Shown here: positions 35,160 to 36,067 of the stretch, one piece after another
Layout: every line of letters starts with the position of its first letter
Numbering within the stretch: position 1 is the first letter of the stretch
Virus record (IMG/VR): IMGVR_UViG_3300047510_004105
Location: 1 to 36,067 of that record
Length of the DNA: 36,067 nt
Reading direction: 5' to 3' (one strand)
DNA from: a virus
Notes under the pieces: model-generated
Told to the model about the DNA's origin: nothing
What the model saw: only the letters and a program-made list of their open reading frames with translations
The model's database searches: none
Position numbers and translations under genes: made by a program

Positions 35160-35204
35160 TGTAACATTTGGACAAAGAAAAAAGTCAAAGATACCAAAAA
35201 TGTA

Positions 35205-35234
35205 TTGCTTTCATAGATGGTTATGCGTTATTAT
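35205..35234 (+). promoter_or_regulatory. Candidate sigma70-like promoter for the small secreted peptide gene
   Basis: TTGCTT (35205-35210) and TATTAT (35229-35234) are separated by 18 bases and resemble bacterial -35 and -10 elements (three and five matches of six). RNA would start near 35241 and give a leader of about 50 bases with a GGAG ribosome site. A 9-bp inverted repeat (ATGGTTATG at 35217-35225, CATAACCAT at 35269-35277) overlaps the promoter and the leader. Confidence 0.45.
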
Positions 35235-35289
35235 ATATAGGTACGGATATTTTATTCGCACCAAATTTCATAACCATATGGAGAAAAAC

Positions 35290-35472
35290 ATGAAATCGAT
35301 CGCAATTTTGATGGCTGGTGTTTTAGTGTCTGGAATCGCATTGGCTCAGGCCCCTGCCAAGAAAGATGAAAAGAAAGCTGCTCCTGCTGCTGCTCCGGCT
35401 AAGAAAGAGGAAGCCAAGCCTGCTGCTCCTGCTGCCAAGCCTGCTGAAAAGAAAGACGCAGCCAAGAAGTAA
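35290..35472 (+). CDS. Small secreted Lys/Ala/Pro-rich peptide
   Basis: The product is 60 residues. The first ~19-21 form a clear Sec signal peptide: MKS, a hydrophobic run (IAILMAGVLVSGIA) and an ALA-QA signal-peptidase site. The mature part is almost only K, A, P and E in repeats such as APAKKDEKKAAPAAAPAKKE, so it should be unstructured, strongly basic and sent to the periplasm. The ATG at 35290 is favoured over the longer open frame from 35200 because GGAG lies 6-7 bases upstream and the signal peptide starts there. It stands alone with its own promoter-like sequence and terminator. The style resembles small secreted peptides of Gram-negative bacteria, so acquisition from a host is possible. 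The function is unknown. Confidence 0.8.
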   Translation: MKSIAILMAGVLVSGIALAQAPAKKDEKKAAPAAAPAKKEEAKPAAPAAKPAEKKDAAKK

Positions 35473-35488
35473 TATTTTCTTAGCTTAC

Positions 35489-35514
35489 AAAAAACCGCCT
35501 CCGGGCGGTTTTTG
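35489..35514. terminator. Bidirectional rho-independent terminator
   Basis: A-tract plus CCGCC (35489-35499), loop TCCG, then GGCGG plus TTTTT (35504-35513) form a strong GC stem with a U-run on the plus strand, 17 bases after the small peptide gene. On the minus strand the A-tract becomes a T-run, so it can also end the convergent glycosyltransferase transcript, whose stop codon is at 35518-35520. Confidence 0.92.
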
Positions 35515-35517
35515 TTT

Positions 35518-36067
35518 TTAGTATTCGGGTGAGCTATGGTCCCAAGGAAATCCATTGGGATATCGTTCTGTCATGATTTTATTACCGCTGTGGAAAAAGT
35601 CCTCTTTCACTGAACCTTCGTTGCCACCCAGGCGATAACACACACTGTAGGTTCCCGAAGTGTCAAACTTGGGAAAATACTGTTTCAAGGCAGTGAAAAA
35701 TCTGCGGTCAGCACCCCATTGTGAATACCAGGCATGCCCAATTGTGGTGGCAATATCTCTTTTGACCATAAAGCAAGACGTGTCAGTGTGAAATACATTT
35801 TCTCCCACATAAGCAGGCCATTGGCCGAGACTTTCGCAGTTGTCTCTACAGATCTCATTGCCCAATGGGCCCATGATTTTACGCAAGGAATACGCCCAGT
35901 CGAGATTTTTTTCTTCCATAACCGAAACAAGATCTAAAACATGATTTGGCTCAAACCAGTTGTCCTCGTCGAGATAGCAGATCACATCGGCATTGACCAA
36001 AAAAGAGCAAGCAGCATAGACTCGGTGTCCATACCAGCCACCAGCTCCAACGTTTTCGGCCAATGTT
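35518..36067 (-). CDS. Glycosyltransferase (GT-A, family 2-like), N-terminus beyond right edge
   Basis: About 182 C-terminal codons are visible and the frame stays open to the right edge, so the N-terminus is missing; the TTG at 36063 is not a convincing start. The visible part has GWYGHRVYAACSFLVNADVI followed by CYLDEDNWFEPNH. The DED resembles the DxD-type metal site of GT-A glycosyltransferases, which transfer sugars from nucleotide-sugar donors. The remainder (SCFMVKRDIATTIGHAWYSQ, then GADRRFFTALKQY) fits the acceptor-side half of family 2-like enzymes. Phages use such enzymes to decorate DNA or virion proteins or to alter host surface sugars; which applies here cannot be told. It converges on the small peptide gene and shares its terminator. 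Confidence 0.75.
   Translation of the reverse strand, partial: TLAENVGAGGWYGHRVYAACSFLVNADVICYLDEDNWFEPNHVLDLVSVMEEKNLDWAYSLRKIMGPLGNEICRDNCESLGQWPAYVGENVFHTDTSCFMVKRDIATTIGHAWYSQWGADRRFFTALKQYFPKFDTSGTYSVCYRLGGNEGSVKEDFFHSGNKIMTERYPNGFPWDHSSPEY

Larger units (their letters stand above)
34624..35204. other. Gene-poor region with several perfect inverted repeats
   Basis: About 580 bases hold no convincing gene. The one long frame (34559-34846) overlaps the GIY-YIG gene and encodes low-information sequence. The region is instead rich in short hairpins: CTCGC/GCGAG (34706-34722), GCCCA/TGGGC (34817-34832), TTTGCAT/ATGCAAA (34836-34867), a 10-bp repeat (34930-34963), a 9-bp GC-rich hairpin (35026-35048) and a 9-bp near-palindrome (35141-35159). 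No tRNA cloverleaf or CRISPR pattern is seen. None of the hairpins is followed directly by a T-run, so they are not simple terminators. A structured non-coding RNA or a control region is possible. Confidence 0.5.

Noticed and set aside
34624-35204. tRNA gene or attachment site in the gene-free region
   Set aside because: No acceptor/T-arm pattern with a GTTCRANNC-like loop was found, and no direct repeats pair with another part of the window.

Overview
The window looks like part of a T4-like contractile-tailed phage genome (Straboviridae/cyanomyovirus/pelagimyovirus-type), probably aquatic. The evidence is a recognisable T4 core set (baseplate proteins gp48, gp53, gp5, gp25 and gp6, late sigma factor gp55, recombination nuclease gp47/gp46) combined with very large structural proteins and radical-SAM genes of the kind seen in aquatic myoviruses. 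I see no host housekeeping genes, tRNAs, CRISPR arrays or insertion sequences. The host cannot be fixed from this sequence.

Layout. (1) Positions 1-26058, all on the minus strand and nearly gapless, form a late structural block, transcribed right to left: gp48-like tube cap, gp53, a 1065-residue hub-like protein with duplicated coiled-coil ends, gp5 with a C-terminal lysozyme-like domain, gp25, an oversized gp6, a giant 2373-residue protein, a second giant protein of 2123 residues, a 220-231-residue structural protein, a tail-fibre-like protein, and the start of a glycine-rich protein that runs off the left edge. (2) Positions 26059-26129 form a divergent control region with a T4-late-promoter-like box (GATAAATA) facing the structural block. 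(3) Positions 26130-34623, all on the plus strand, form a tightly packed block: gp55, gp47, radical SAM protein 1, gp46, radical SAM protein 2, radical SAM protein 3, a small beta-rich protein and a GIY-YIG protein. Several of these genes overlap by a few bases. (4) Positions 34624-35289 hold no convincing gene but several perfect inverted repeats. (5) Then comes a stand-alone 60-residue secreted Lys/Ala/Pro-rich peptide gene with its own promoter-like sequence, a bidirectional terminator, and a convergent glycosyltransferase fragment running off the right edge.

How they work together. The minus-strand genes build the baseplate: hub and spike (gp5 and the hub-like protein), tube cap (gp48), wedge (gp53, gp25, gp6), and giant peripheral proteins probably involved in receptor or glycan contact. 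gp55 would direct late transcription of this block, and gp47/gp46 form the SbcCD/Mre11-Rad50-type complex for recombination and host DNA processing.

The two most notable points: first, the two giant ORFs appear to be one ~4,535-residue protein broken by a -1 frame change inside a seven-repeat FG-GAP beta-propeller. Second, three different radical SAM proteins are woven into the gp47/gp46 operon, with two different arrangements of extra iron-sulfur-type cysteines. This is the best candidate for an uncharacterised enzymatic system here.
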